A stretch of 64,000 bases of DNA from Anodontia alba (Eukaryota; Mollusca; Bivalvia; Lucinida; Lucinidae). Where the stretch lies: the NCBI GenBank assembly GCA_964016985.1, contig OZ024824.1, positions 126,820,803 to 126,884,802 on the forward strand, in the 5' to 3' direction. How positions within the stretch are numbered: the first letter of the stretch is position 1; every line of letters starts with the position of its first letter. Under the pieces are notes generated by a model, which did no database searches, was not told where the DNA came from, and saw only the letters and a list, made by a program, of their open reading frames with translations. The position numbers were made by a program, and so were the translations under genes. Positions 37,435 through 50,733 of this stretch are shown piece by piece.

Positions 37435-39535
37435 GCATCAAGTATCTCTACCACAGTCGCATTGTCTAATATTGCTGTAGCTACTTAACAGCAGTCCGCT
37501 TAGATATTTTCCATCAAGTGTTTCTACCGGAATAAGTCTACATCGGACGCCGCTTTCTGTGGCGTCTGATCAGGGTCTACACTGTTAGCTCGTGCTTGAC
37601 TGTCTAAATACTTGGAGTAAAAATCTGTACTTCATGCAAACAGTTTAAGTCTACATCGGACGCCGCTTTCTTTAGCGTCTGATCAGTGTCTACACTGGTA
37701 GCTCGTGCCTGCTTGTTTAAGCATCAAGTATCTCTACCACAGTCCCGTTGCCTAATATTGCTGTAGCTACTTAACAGCAGTCCGCTTTGATATTTTCCAT
37801 CAAGTGTTTCTACCGGAGTAAGTCTACATCGGACGCCGCTTTCTGTGGCGTCTGATCAGGGTCTACACTCTTAGCTCGTGCCTGCCCGTTTAAGCATCAA
37901 GTATCTCTACCGCAGTCCCATAGCCTAATATTGCTGTAGCTACTTAACAGCAGTCCGCTTTGATATTTTTCATCAAGTGTTTCTACCGGAGTCCCATATC
38001 CTAATATTGCTGTACATACTGATCTGCAGTCCAGTTTGCTATTTTCCATCAATATTGCTGTACATACTCAATTGTAGTCCGCTTTGATGTTTTCCATCAA
38101 GTATCTCTATCGCAGTCCACTATCCTAATATTGCTGTACATACTGAACTGCAGTCCATTTTGATATTTTCCTTCAATTATTTCTACGGCTTTGATATTTT
38201 CCTTCAATTTTTTCAACCACAGTCCCCTATCCTAATATTGCTGTACATACCCAACTGCAGTCCGCTTTGATGTCTTCTATCAAGCATCTCTACCCCAGTC
38301 CACTATTCTAATATTGCTACATTCTGAACCTTATCTCAGTCAGATATTTTTCTTCAAGTATCTCTACCACAGTCCCCATAGTACCAGTCCTCTACACTAA
38401 AATTGCTGTACACAGTGAACCACAGTCTGCTTTGATATTTTTCATCAAGTATTTTTACCCCAGTCTGGTATCCTAATATTGGTGTACATACTGAACCGCA
38501 GTCCGCTTTGATATTTTCCATGAAGAATTTCTACCGCAGTCTCATATCCTAATATTGCAATACATACTGAACCGCAGTCCGGTTTGTTATTTCCCATCAT
38601 GTATCTCTACCACAGTCCCATAGCATAATATTGCTGTACATACTAAACACCAGTCTGCTTTGATATTTTCCATGAAAAATTTCTACTGCAGTCCCATATC
38701 CTAATATTGCTGTACATACTGAACCGCAGTCCAGTTTGTTATTTTCCCATCATGTATCTCTACCACAGTCTCATAGCCTAATATTGCTGTACAAACTAAA
38801 CCGCAGTCAGCTTTGATATTTGCCAGTATTTCTACCGCAGTCTGATATGCTGATATTGCTGTACATACTGAACCACAGTCCAGTTTGTTATTTCCCATCA
38901 TGTATCTCTACCAAAGTCCCATAGCCTAATATTGCTGTACATACTAAACCGTAGTCAGCTTTGATATTTTCCATCAAGTATTTCTACCGCAGTCTGATAT
39001 CCTAATATTGCTGTACATACTGAATCGCAGTCCGGTTTGTTATTTCCCATCATGTATCTCTACCACAGTCCCATAGCCTAATATTGCTGTACATACTAAA
39101 CCGCTGTCAGCTTTGATATTTTCCATCAAGGATTTCTACCGCAGTCTGATATCCTAATATTGCTGTACATACTGAACCGCAGTCTGGTTTGTTATTTTCC
39201 ATCAAGTATCTCTTCCGCAGTCCCATAGCCTAATATTGCTGTACATACTAAACCGCAGTCAGCTTTGATATTTTCCATCAAGTATTTCTACCGCAGTCTG
39301 ATATGCTAATATTTCTGTACATACTGAACCGCAGTCCAGTTTGTTGTTTCCCATCATGTATCTCTACCAAAGTCACATAGCCTAATATTGCTGTACATAC
39401 TAAACCGCAGTCAGCTTTGATATTTTCCATCAAGTATTTCTACCGCAGTCCGATATCCTAATATTGCTGTACATACTGAACCGCAGTCTGGTTTGTTATT
39501 TTACATCAAGTATCTCTTCCGCAGTCCCATAGCCT
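37435..39535. repeat. 76/152 bp dimeric satellite array, unit 3
   Basis: Matches the unit 0 array at offset 33501. Confidence 0.93.
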
Positions 39536-39588
39536 TATACGGTGACTGCCTTAGGGTTAGTACTAAGCTACGTAAGCTAATGCTCAAG

Positions 39589-42500
39589 TATATACAGTAC
39601 CCTGTCTGAGTCCGATCAGGGTCTACACTGTTACTTAGAGGTAGTGCCTGCCTGTCCGAATACTTAAAATATATATCGTATCCCATCGGAGTCCGATCAG
39701 GGTCTATACTTAGAGACGGTGCCTGCCTGCCCGAATACTTAAAGTATATATCGTACTCAATCGGAGTCTGATCAGGGTCTACACTGTTACTTAGAGATGG
39801 GGGCTGCCTGTCTGAATACTTAAAGTATATATCATATCACACCGGAGTCCGATCAGGGTCTACACTGTTACTTAGAGATGGTACCTGCCTGTCCGAATAC
39901 TTAAAGTATATATATATATCATACCCCGTCGCAGTCTGATCAGGGTCTGTTAGATGGTGCCTGCCTGTTCGAATACTTAATCGGAGTCTGATCAGGGTCT
40001 TCATTTTAGCATGGTCTTGCCTGTCCAAATACTTGGAGTAAAAGCTTTGTACTTAATGCAAACAGTGTTAGCCCGGATCAGATGCTGCTTTCTGCCTGTC
40101 CGAATACTTAGAAATAAAATTGTGTACTTAATGCAAACTGTGTAAGTCCAGATCAGATGCCGCTTTCTTCGGTGTATGACCAGGATCTACGCTGTAACAT
40201 CATGCCTGCCTGTCCGCATACTTAGACTATATATTGTACTCCATCAGCGTCTGAACAGGGTCTATACTGTTAGATTTTACCTGCCTGTCCAACTACTGAG
40301 AGCAAATAGGGTGCTTGGTATTCTGTTAGCTACTTATATTATATAAGGTACTGGGTTGGGGTCCAGTCAGGGTCTACACTGTTAGCTCATACCTGCCTGT
40401 CCAACAACTTAGAACAAACAGGGTACTTGGTCTGTGTCTGATCAGAGTCTATTCTGCTAGCTTGTGCCTGCCTGGTTGAATACTTAATGAAATGTGGTCT
40501 GCTGGTATCTGATCGGGGTCTATGCTTAAGGCTCCTACCTGCCTGTCCGAATACTTAGAATATAAATGATACTCAGCCGGTGTCCGATCAGGGTCTACGC
40601 TTATAGACCCTGCCTGCCTGTTCGAATACTTAGGATATAAATGATACTCAGCCGGTGTCCGATCAGGGTCTACACTTATAGCCCCTGCATGCCTGTCCGC
40701 ATACTTAGAATATAAAGGATGCTCAACCGGTGTCTGATCAGGGTCTATGTTTATAGCCGGAGTCCGATCAGGGTCTACACTTCTGCATGCCTGTCCGAAT
40801 ACTTAGGATATAAATGATACTGGGCTGGTGTCCGATCAGGGTCTATGCTTATAGACCCTGCCTGCCTGTCCGCATACTTAGAATATAAAGCATGCTCAAC
40901 CAGTGTCTGATCAGGGTCTATGTTTATAGCCGGAGTCCGATCCGGGTATACACTTCTGCGTGCCTGTCCGAATACTTAGGATATAAATGATACTGGGCCG
41001 GTGTCCGATCAGGGTCTACACATACCTCCTACCTGCCTGTCCCCATACTTAGACTATATATTGTACTCCATCAGTGTCTGAACAGGGTCTATACTGTAAA
41101 ATTTTACCTGCCTGTCCAACTACTAAGAGCAAATAGGTGGCTTGGTATTCTGTTAGCTACTTATATTATATAGGGTACTGGGTTGGAGTCCAGTCAGGGT
41201 CTACGATGTTAGCTCATACCTGCCTGTCCACTAACTTAGAACAAACAGGGTACTTGGTCGGTGTCTGATCAGAGTCTATTCTGCTAGCTTGTGCCTGCCT
41301 GGTTGAATACTTAATGAAATGTGGTCTGTTGGTATCTGATCGGGGTCTATGCTTAAGGCTCCTACCTGCCTGTCCAAATTCTTAGTATATAAATGATACT
41401 CAGCCGGTGTCCGATCAGGGTCTACGCTTATACCTCCTACCTGCCTGTCCGAATACTTAGAATATAAATGATACTCAGCCGGTGTCCGATCAGGGTCTAC
41501 GCTTATACCTCCTACCTACCTGTCCAAATACTTAGGATATAAATGAAACTCAGCTGGTGTCCGATCAGGGTCTACGCTTATACCTCCTACCTGCCTGTCC
41601 GCATACTTAGAATATAAATGATACTCAGCCGGTCTCCGATCAGGGTCTATGCTTATAGCCCCTGCCTGCCTGTTCGAATACTTAGAATATAAAGGATGCT
41701 CAACCGGTGTCTGATCAGGGTCTATGTTTATAGCCCCTGCCTGCCTATCCAAATACTTAGAATATAAATGCTACTCAACCAGTGTCTCATCAGGGTCTAC
41801 ACTTATAGCTCAAAGTGGTGCCCTCCCCTCCCAGGGTTTCAAAAATTGGCATTTTGAGCTACCTGAACCCTTACCCTAACAGTACCCTGATCAGACGTCT
41901 ACCAAGTGCATCTATTACAGTAAATATGGTACTCTATAGGCCTCTGATCAATGCCTACCCACCTCCTCATAGACCTGCACATCTGCAAAGTCTGATTGGT
42001 GCTTTGGGTTAGGGTAAGAGGTTAGCTTCTACCTGCCTATCCGACTACTTACAATATAAATGATAGTGGGCCGGAGTCTGATCAGGCTCTACACTCCTGC
42101 TTGCCTGTCCGAATACTTAGGATATAAATGATACTGGGCCAGTGTCCGATCAGGGTCTATGCTTATACCTCCTACCTGCCTGTCCGCATACTTAGAATAT
42201 AAATGATACTAAGCCGGTCTCTGATCAGGATCTATGCTTATAGCCCCTGCCTGCCTGTTCGAATACTTAGAATATAAAGGATGCTCAACTGGTGTCTGAT
42301 CAGGGTCTATGTTTATAGCCCCTGCCTGCCTATCCGAATACTTAGAATATAATTGCTACTCAACCAGTGTCTGATCAGTATCTACACTTATAACTCAAAG
42401 AAGTGGCCTCCCCTGTCAGGGTTACAAAAACTGGCATTTTTAGCTACCTCAACCCTTACCCTAACAGTAGAGTACCCTGATCAGACGTCTACCAAGTATC

Positions 42501-43121
42501 TATATTACAGTAAATATTGTACTTTGAAGGCCTCTGATCACTGTCTACCCAACCCCTCGCATCTATGCAGTCTGATTTATGCTTTGGCTTAGGGTAAAAG
42601 GTTAGCTTTTACCTACCTGTCCAATTACTTAGAATATAAATGATATTGGGCTGATGTCTGATCAGGGTCTACACTTATAGCTCCTACCTGCCTGTCCAAA
42701 TACTTAGAATATAAATGATACTCAGCCGGTGTCCGGTCAGGGTCTACGCTTATACCTCCTACCTGCCTGTCCGAGTACTTAGGATATAAATGAAACTCAG
42801 CTGGTGTCCGATCAGGGTCTATGCTTATACCTCCTACCTACCTGTCCGCATACTTAGAATATAAATGATACTCAGCCGGTGTCCGATCAGGGTCTACGTT
42901 TATACCTCCTACCTGCCTGTCTGAATACTTAGAATATAAATGATAGCCAGTGTCCAATCAGGGTCTACGCTTATACCTCCTACCTGCCTGTCCGAATACT
43001 TAGAATATAAAAGATACTCAGCCGGTGTCCGGTCAGGGTCTACACTTATAGCCCCTGCCTGCCTGTTCAAATACTTAGAATATATAGGATGCTCAACCGG
43101 TGTCTGATCAGGGTCCTTAAC
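39589..43121. repeat. Type II 75 bp monomer array, unit 3
   Basis: Shares the 10 bp deletion of unit 0 (between 42558 and 42559), which extends a plus-strand frame from 69 to 79 codons. Islands at 41812-42021 and 42397-42601. Confidence 0.93.
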
Positions 43122-43197
43122 CTGTGTTATAGCCTTGACTATCTTGCCATGTCCCCTCCCTATGTCACCCTAACCCATGACCCTGACATACATACCT

Positions 43198-43403
43198 GGG
43201 TTAGGGTTAGGGTTAGGGGTTAAGGTTAGGGTTAGGGTTAGGGTTAGGGGTTAGGGTTAGGGGGTTAGGGTTAGGGTTAGGGTAAGGGTTAGGGGTTAGG
43301 GTTAGGGTTAGGGTTAGGGTTAGGGGTTAGGGTTAGGGTTAGGGTTAGGGTTAGGGTTAGGGGTTAGGGTTAGGGTTAGGGTTAGGAGGGTTAGGGGTTA
43401 GGG

Positions 43404-43444
<41 letters not shown>

Positions 43445-43700
43445 GGTTAGGGTTAGGGTTAGGGGTTAGGGTTAGGGTTAGGGTTAGGGTTAGGGTTAGG
43501 GGTTAGGGTTAGGGTTAGGGTTAGGGTTAGGGGTTAGGGGTTAGGGTTAGGGTTAGGGTTAGGGTTAGGGGTTAGGGTTAGGGTTAGGGTTAGGGGTTAG
43601 GGTTAGGGTTAGGGTTAGGGTTAGGGGTTAGGGTTAGGGTTAGGGTTAGGGTTAGGGGTTAGGGTTAGGGTTAGGGTTAGGGTTAGGGTTAGGGTTAGGG
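43198..43700 (+). repeat. Interstitial (TTAGGG)n tract, unit 3
   Basis: 503 bp, the same length as the unit 0 tract, with markers at the same offsets (TTTAGGG 224 bp in). Equality of a slippage-prone tract between copies 33.5 kb apart is notable: either the duplication is very recent or the assembly placed the same reads twice. Confidence 0.98.
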
Positions 43701-44253
43701 AGTAAGTGATATGCCATTACTCCTACTCTTCTAACCCTAGCGGAAGTACATTTCTATGTGATTTGGTCGAGGGTTGCCTTTTCACCGACCCTAGTGTAGG
43801 AAATTGTTACTTTTTTTAGTAACTGTTTTGGAACTTCTTTTATCAAGGGAGGTAATTTTACAAGGGGAATAATACTTATTATTAGTAAATACGTATTTTA
43901 AACGTCATAGATATTATCTATTTATATCGCTGTCGGTATTTCTGACATCGCTGACAGCGCTGACAACAAGTTTGAATCACTTGTATCCCTCTTATTTTCG
44001 CTCGTTTTTTAAAGTTTATATACCGTTGGAAAACAATTTTTCTTTTGCTACGACCTATCAGATTTTTTTTTTTTTTTTTTTTGCTATAACACTATTAGTT
44101 TACATTGCTATCATTACTACATTAATCAAGGGAGATCACTTAACAAGGGAAATAATACTGATTCCTAGTAAATACGTATTTTCAACGTCATAGATATTAT
44201 CTATTTATATCGCTGTTATATCTGATGACATCGCTGACATCGCTGACAGCAAG
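43701..44253. other. Post-telomeric segment, unit 4
   Basis: Same content as 10200-10752; T-run 44063-44082 (20 T). Element copies at 43825-43970 and 44112-44253. Confidence 0.85.
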
Positions 44254-47200
44254 TCTGGTCGCGGTCTATACTGTTTGCTTATGCCTGCCTGACCATCTAC
44301 TTAGAGCAAATAAGTTATATGATTGATCAGGGTCAACACTGTCAGCTCGACATGCCTGTCCTTAGAGTATATATCAATCGACGTCTGATCAGGGTCTACA
44401 TTTTGAGCTTGTGCTCGCCTGCCCAAATACTTAGAGTAAAAATCCTGTACTTAATGCAAGCAGCGTAAGTCCAGATAAGACGCCGTTTTTCCGCGGCGTC
44501 TGATTAGGACAACACAGTTAGCTCGTGTTTGCCAGTCCGAATACTTAGAGTATATATTGTACTTCATCACCGTCTGATCAGTGTCTACACTGTTAGCATG
44601 CCTTCCTTCCATCTACTTAGAGCAAATAGGGTACACGGCTGGAGTCTTACCAGGGTCAACATTGTTATCTCGCAACTGCCTGTCCTCAGAGGATATATCG
44701 TACTCAGTCGACGTCTGATAAGGATCTTCACTGTTAGCCTAACCCTGTCCAAATACTTAGAGTAAAAATCATGTACTTTATGCAAAGTGTAAGTCCAGTT
44801 AAGACGTCGCTTTCTACAGCGTCTGATCAGGGTCTATACTGTTAGCTCGTGCTTGCCTGTCCAAATACTGGGAGTAAAAAATCTGTTCTTCATGCAAACA
44901 GTTAAAGTCCACATTTAACGCCGCTTTCTGCGGCCTCTGATCAGGGTCTACACTATTTGGAACTACTTTAATCAAGGGAGATCACTTAGCAAGTGAAAGA
45001 ATACTGATTCGTAGTAATTACGTATTTTCAACGTCACAGATATTATCTATTTATATTGCTGTCGGTATTTCTGATGACATCGCTGACATCGCTGACAGCA
45101 AGTCTGATCAGCATCTACACTGTTAGCTTATGCCTGCCTGTCCACCTGCTTAGAGCAAATAAGTTACACGGTTGATCAGGGTCAACCCTGTCAGCTTGAT
45201 ATGCCTATCCTTAGGGTATATATAGTACTCAATTGACGTCTGATCAGGGTCTACATTGTTAGCTTGTGATCACCTGCCCAAATTCTTAGAGTAAAAATCC
45301 TCTACTTAATGCAAACAGCATAAGTCCAGATAAGAGGCCGTTTTATCGCGGCGTCTGTTCAGGACTACACTGTTAGCTTATGCTTGCCAGGCCGAATACT
45401 AAGAGTATATATCGTACTCCGTCACCGTCTGATCAGGGTCTACACTGTTAGCTTATGCCTTCCTTCCACCTACTTAGAACAAATAAGGTACACGGTCGGA
45501 GTTTTATCAGGGTCAACAATGATAGCTCGCAACTGCCACTCCTTAGAATATATATCGAACTCAGTCGACGTCTGATCAGGATCTTCACTGTTAGCATGTG
45601 CTTGCCTGTCCAAATACTTAGAGTAAAAATCATGTACTTTATGCAAACAGTATAAGTCCAGTTAAGACGTCGCTTTCTGTGGCGTCTGATCAGGGTCTAT
45701 ACTCTTAGCTCGTACTTGCCTGTCCAAATACTTGGGAGTAAAAATCCTGTACTTAACGCAAACAGCGTAAGTCCAATAAGACGCCGTTTTTCCGCGGCGT
45801 CTGGTCAGGACTACACTGTTAGCTCGTGCTTGCCAGTCCGAATACTTAGAGTATATATCGCACTCCGTCACCGTCTGATCAGGGTCTACACTGTTAGCTT
45901 ATGCACCTAACCCTTCCAACTACTTAGAGCAAATAGGGTACACGGTTGGAGTCTTACCAGGATCAACACTAATAGCTCGCAACTGCCTGTTCTTAGAGGA
46001 TATATCGTACTCAGTCGACGTCTAATCAGGATCTTCACTGTTAGCATGTGCTTGCCTGTCCAGATAAGACGCTTTTTTTTCGCGGCGTCTGATTAGGACA
46101 ACACAGTTAGCTCGTGCTTGCCAGTCCGAATACTTAGAGTATATATCGTGCTCCGTCACCGTCTGATCAGTGTCTACACTGTTAGCTTATGCCTTCCTTC
46201 CATCTACTTAGAGCAAATAGGGTACATGGCTGGAGTCTTACCAGGGTCAGCACTGTTAGCTCGCAACTGCCTGTCCTCAGAGGATATATCGTACTCAGTC
46301 GACGTCTGATAAGGATCTTCACTGCTAGCCTAACCCTGTCCAAATACTTAGAGTAAACATCATATACTTTATGCAAACAGTGTAAGTCCAGTTAAGACGT
46401 CGCTTTCTATGGCGTCTGATCAGGGTCTATACTGTTAGCTCGTGCTTGCCTGTCCAAATACTTGGAGTAAAAGAAATCTGTACTTCATGCAAACAGTTTA
46501 AGTCCACATCGGATGCCGCTTTCTGCGGCCTCTGATCAGGGTCTACACTATTTGGAACTACTTTAATCAAGGGAGATCACTTAGCAAGGGAAAGAATACT
46601 GATTCGTAGTAAATACATATTTTCAACGTCAGAGATATTATCCATTTATATCGCTGTCGGTATTTCTGATGACATCGCTGACAGCAAGTCTGATCAGGAT
46701 CTACACTATTAGCTTATGCATGCCTGTCCACCTACTTAAGGCAAATAAGTTACACAGTTGATCAGGATCAACATAGTCAACTTGATATGCCTATCCTTAG
46801 AGTATATATCGTACTCAATTGATGTCCGATCAGGGTCTGCATTGTTAGCTTCTGCTCACCTGCCCAAATTCTTAGAGTAAAAATCCTGTACTTAATGCAA
46901 ACAGCGCAAGTCTAATAAGACGCCGTTTTTCCGCGACGTCTATTCAGAACTACACTGTTAGCTCGTGCTTGCCAGTCCGAATACTTAGAGTATATATTGT
47001 ACTCCGTCACCGTCTGATCAGGGTCTACACTGTTAGCTTATGCCTTCCTTCCACCTACTTAGAGCAAATAGGGTACACGGTTGGAGTCTTATCAGATTCA
47101 ACACTGATAGCTCGCAACTGCCTGTCCTTAGAGGATATATCGTACTCAGTCGACGTCTGATCATGGTCTTCACTGTTAGCATGTGCTTGCCTGTCCAAAT

Positions 47201-48579
47201 ACTTAGAGTAAAACTCATGTACTTTATGCAAACAGTTAAGACGTCACTTCCTGTGGCGTCTGATCGGGGTCTATACTGTTACGTCGTGCTTGCCTGTCCA
47301 AATACTTAGAGCAAAAAATCTGTTCTTCATGCAAACAGTTTAAATCCACATCGGACGCCGCTTTTTACGGCGTCTGATCAAGGTCTACACTGTTCGCTCG
47401 TGCCTTGTCTGTTTGAATACTTAAATTAAATACGGTACTCAACAGGAGTCCGATCAGGATATACGCTGTTAGCTCGCACCTGGCTGTCCGAATACTTAGA
47501 ACAAATATGGTACTCGGTCAGCTTCTGATCAGGGTCTACATTGATAGCTTGTGCTCGCCTGCCCACATAGTTGGAATAAAAATCCTGTACTTAATGCAAA
47601 CAGCGTGTCCAGATAAGACGCCTTTTTTCTGCGGCGTCTGAACAGGTCTACACTGTTAGCTCGTGCTGCTAGTCCGAATACTTGGAGTATATATCGTACT
47701 CCGTCACCGTCTGATCAGGGTCTACACTGTTAGCTTATGCCTTCCTTCCACTTACATAGAGCAAAAAGCGTCTAATCAGGGTCAACACTGTTAGCTCGCA
47801 ACTGCCTGTTCTTAGATTATATATCGTACTCAGTCGACGGTCTTCACTGATCAGGTGCCTGTCCAAATACTTGGAGAAAGAAATCATGTACATGTACTTT
47901 TTGCAAACAGTGTAAGCCCAGTTAGGACGTCGCATTCTGTTGCATCTGATCAGGGTCTATACTCTTAGCTCGTGCTTGACTGTCTAAATACTTGAAGTAA
48001 AAAATCTGTACTTCATGCAAACAGTTTAAGTCTACATCGGACGCCGCTTTCTGCGGCGTCTGATCAGGGTCTACAGTGTTAGCTTGTGCCTGCCTTTTTG
48101 AATACTTACATACAATATGGTACTCAACAGTCCGATCAGGGTACACGCTGTTAGCTCGCACCTGGCTGTGCGAATAGAACAAATATGGTGCTCGGTCAAG
48201 TTCTGATCAGGGTCTACATTGCTAGCTTATGCTCGCCTGCCCAAATACTTTAGAGTAAAAATCCTGTACTTAAAGCAAACAGCGTAAGTCCAGATAAGAC
48301 GCCGTTTTTCTGCGGCGTTCGATCAGGGCTACACCAATAGCTTATGTCTGCCTTTTTGAATACTTACATTAAATATGGTACTCAAACAGTGTATGCCCAG
48401 TTAGGACGTCGCGTTCTGTGGCGTCTGATCAGGGTCTATACTGTTAGCTCGTGCTTGACTGTCTAAATACTTGGAGTAAAAATCTGTACTTCATGCAAAC
48501 AGTTTAAGTCTACATCGGACGCCGCTTTCTGTAGCGTGTGATCAGGGTCTACACTGGTATCTCGTGCCTGCTTGTTTAA
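44254..48579. repeat. Type I monomer array, unit 4
   Basis: Block landmarks at 44529, 45384, 46118 and 46969. Shares G at 44870 and A at 46024 with unit 1. Confidence 0.93.
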
Positions 48580-50680
48580 GCATCAAGTATCTCTACCACA
48601 GTCGCATTGTCTAATATTGCTGTAGCTACTTAACAGCAGTCCGCTTAGATATTTTCCATCAAGTGTTTCTACCGGAATAAGTCTACATCGGACGCCGCTT
48701 TCTGTGGCGTCTGATCAGGGTCTACACTGTTAGCTCGTGCTTGACTGTCTAAATACTTGGAGTAAAAATCTGTACTTCATGCAAACAGTTTAAGTCTACA
48801 TCGGACGCCGCTTTCTTTAGCGTCTGATCAGTGTCTACACTGGTAGCTCGTGCCTGCTTGTTTAAGCATCAAGTATCTCTACCACAGTCCCGTTGCCTAA
48901 TATTGCTGTAGCTACTTAACAGCAGTCCGCTTTGATATTTTCCATCAAGTGTTTCTACCGGAGTAAGTCTACATCGGACGCCGCTTTCTGTGGCGTCTGA
49001 TCAGGGTCTACACTCTTAGCTCGTGCCTGCCCGTTTAAGCATCAAGTATCTCTACCGCAGTCCCATAGCCTAATATTGCTGTAGCTACTTAACAGCAGTC
49101 CGCTTTGATATTTTTCATCAAGTGTTTCTTCCGGAGTCCCATATCCTAATATTGCTGTACATACTGATCTGCAGTCCAGTTTGCTATTTTCCATCAATAT
49201 TGCTGTACATACTCAATTGTAGTCCGCTTTGATGTTTTCCATCAAGTATCTCTATCGCAGTCCACTATCCTAATATTGCTGTACATACTGAACTGCAGTC
49301 CATTTTGATATTTTCCTTCAATTATTTCTACGGCTTTGATATTTTCCTTCAATTTTTTCAACCACAGTCCCCTATCCTAATATTGCTGTACATACCCAAC
49401 TGCAGTCCGCTTTGATGTCTTCTATCAAGCATCTCTACCCCAGTCCACTATTCTAATATTGCTACATTCTGAACCTTATCTCAGTCAGATATTTTTCTTC
49501 AAGTATCTCTACCACAGTCCCCATAGTACCAGTCCTCTACACTAAAATTGCTGTACACAGTGAACCACAGTCTGCTTTGATATTTTTCATCAAGTATTTT
49601 TACCCCAGTCTGGTATCCTAATATTGGTGTACATACTGAACCGCAGTCCGCTTTGATATTTTCCATGAAGAATTTCTACCGCAGTCTCATATCCTAATAT
49701 TGCAATACATACTGAACCGCAGTCCGGTTTGTTATTTCCCATCATGTATCTCTACCACAGTCCCATAGCATAATATTGCTGTACATACTAAACACCAGTC
49801 TGCTTTGATATTTTCCATGAAAAATTTCTACTGCAGTCCCATATCCTAATATTGCTGTACATACTGAACCGCAGTCCAGTTTGTTATTTTCCCATCATGT
49901 ATCTCTACCACAGTCTCATAGCCTAATATTGCTGTACAAACTAAACCGCAGTCAGCTTTGATATTTGCCAGTATTTCTACCGCAGTCTGATATGCTGATA
50001 TTGCTGTACATACTGAACCACAGTCCAGTTTGTTATTTCCCATCATGTATCTCTACCAAAGTCCCATAGCCTAATATTGCTGTACATACTAAACCGTAGT
50101 CAGCTTTGATATTTTCCATCAAGTATTTCTACCGCAGTCTGATATCCTAATATTGCTGTACATACTGAATCGCAGTCCGGTTTGTTATTTCCCATCATGT
50201 ATCTCTACCACAGTCCCATAGCCTAATATTGCTGTACATACTAAACCGCTGTCAGCTTTGATATTTTCCATCAAGGATTTCTACCGCAGTCTGATATCCT
50301 AATATTGCTGTACATACTGAACCGCAGTCTGGTTTGTTATTTTCCATCAAGTATCTCTTCCGCAGTCCCATAGCCTAATATTGCTGTACATACTAAACCG
50401 CAGTCAGCTTTGATATTTTCCATCAAGTATTTCTACCGCAGTCTGATATGCTAATATTTCTGTACATACTGAACCGCAGTCCAGTTTGTTGTTTCCCATC
50501 ATGTATCTCTACCAAAGTCACATAGCCTAATATTGCTGTACATACTAAACCGCAGTCAGCTTTGATATTTTCCATCAAGTATTTCTACCGCAGTCCGATA
50601 TCCTAATATTGCTGTACATACTGAACCGCAGTCTGGTTTGTTATTTTACATCAAGTATCTCTTCCGCAGTCCCATAGCCT
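48580..50680. repeat. 76/152 bp dimeric satellite array, unit 4
   Basis: Matches the unit 1 array except for a private A>T at 49130 (TTTCTTCCGG instead of TTTCTACCGG). Confidence 0.93.
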
Positions 50681-50733
50681 TATACGGTGACTGCCTTAGG
50701 GTTAGTACTAAGCTACGTAAGCTAATGCTCAAG

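Larger units (their letters stand above)
32555..43700. repeat. Macrosatellite unit 3 (complete, 11146 bp)
   Basis: Third complete copy. Same haplotype as unit 0: the 10 bp TTAGGCCTGC segment is missing between 42558 and 42559, and the telomeric tract is 503 bp. The T-run is 21 bp (32917-32937). The matching island in the same unit (41812-42021) keeps a related sequence at this spot, so the deletion is probably the derived state. Confidence 0.96.
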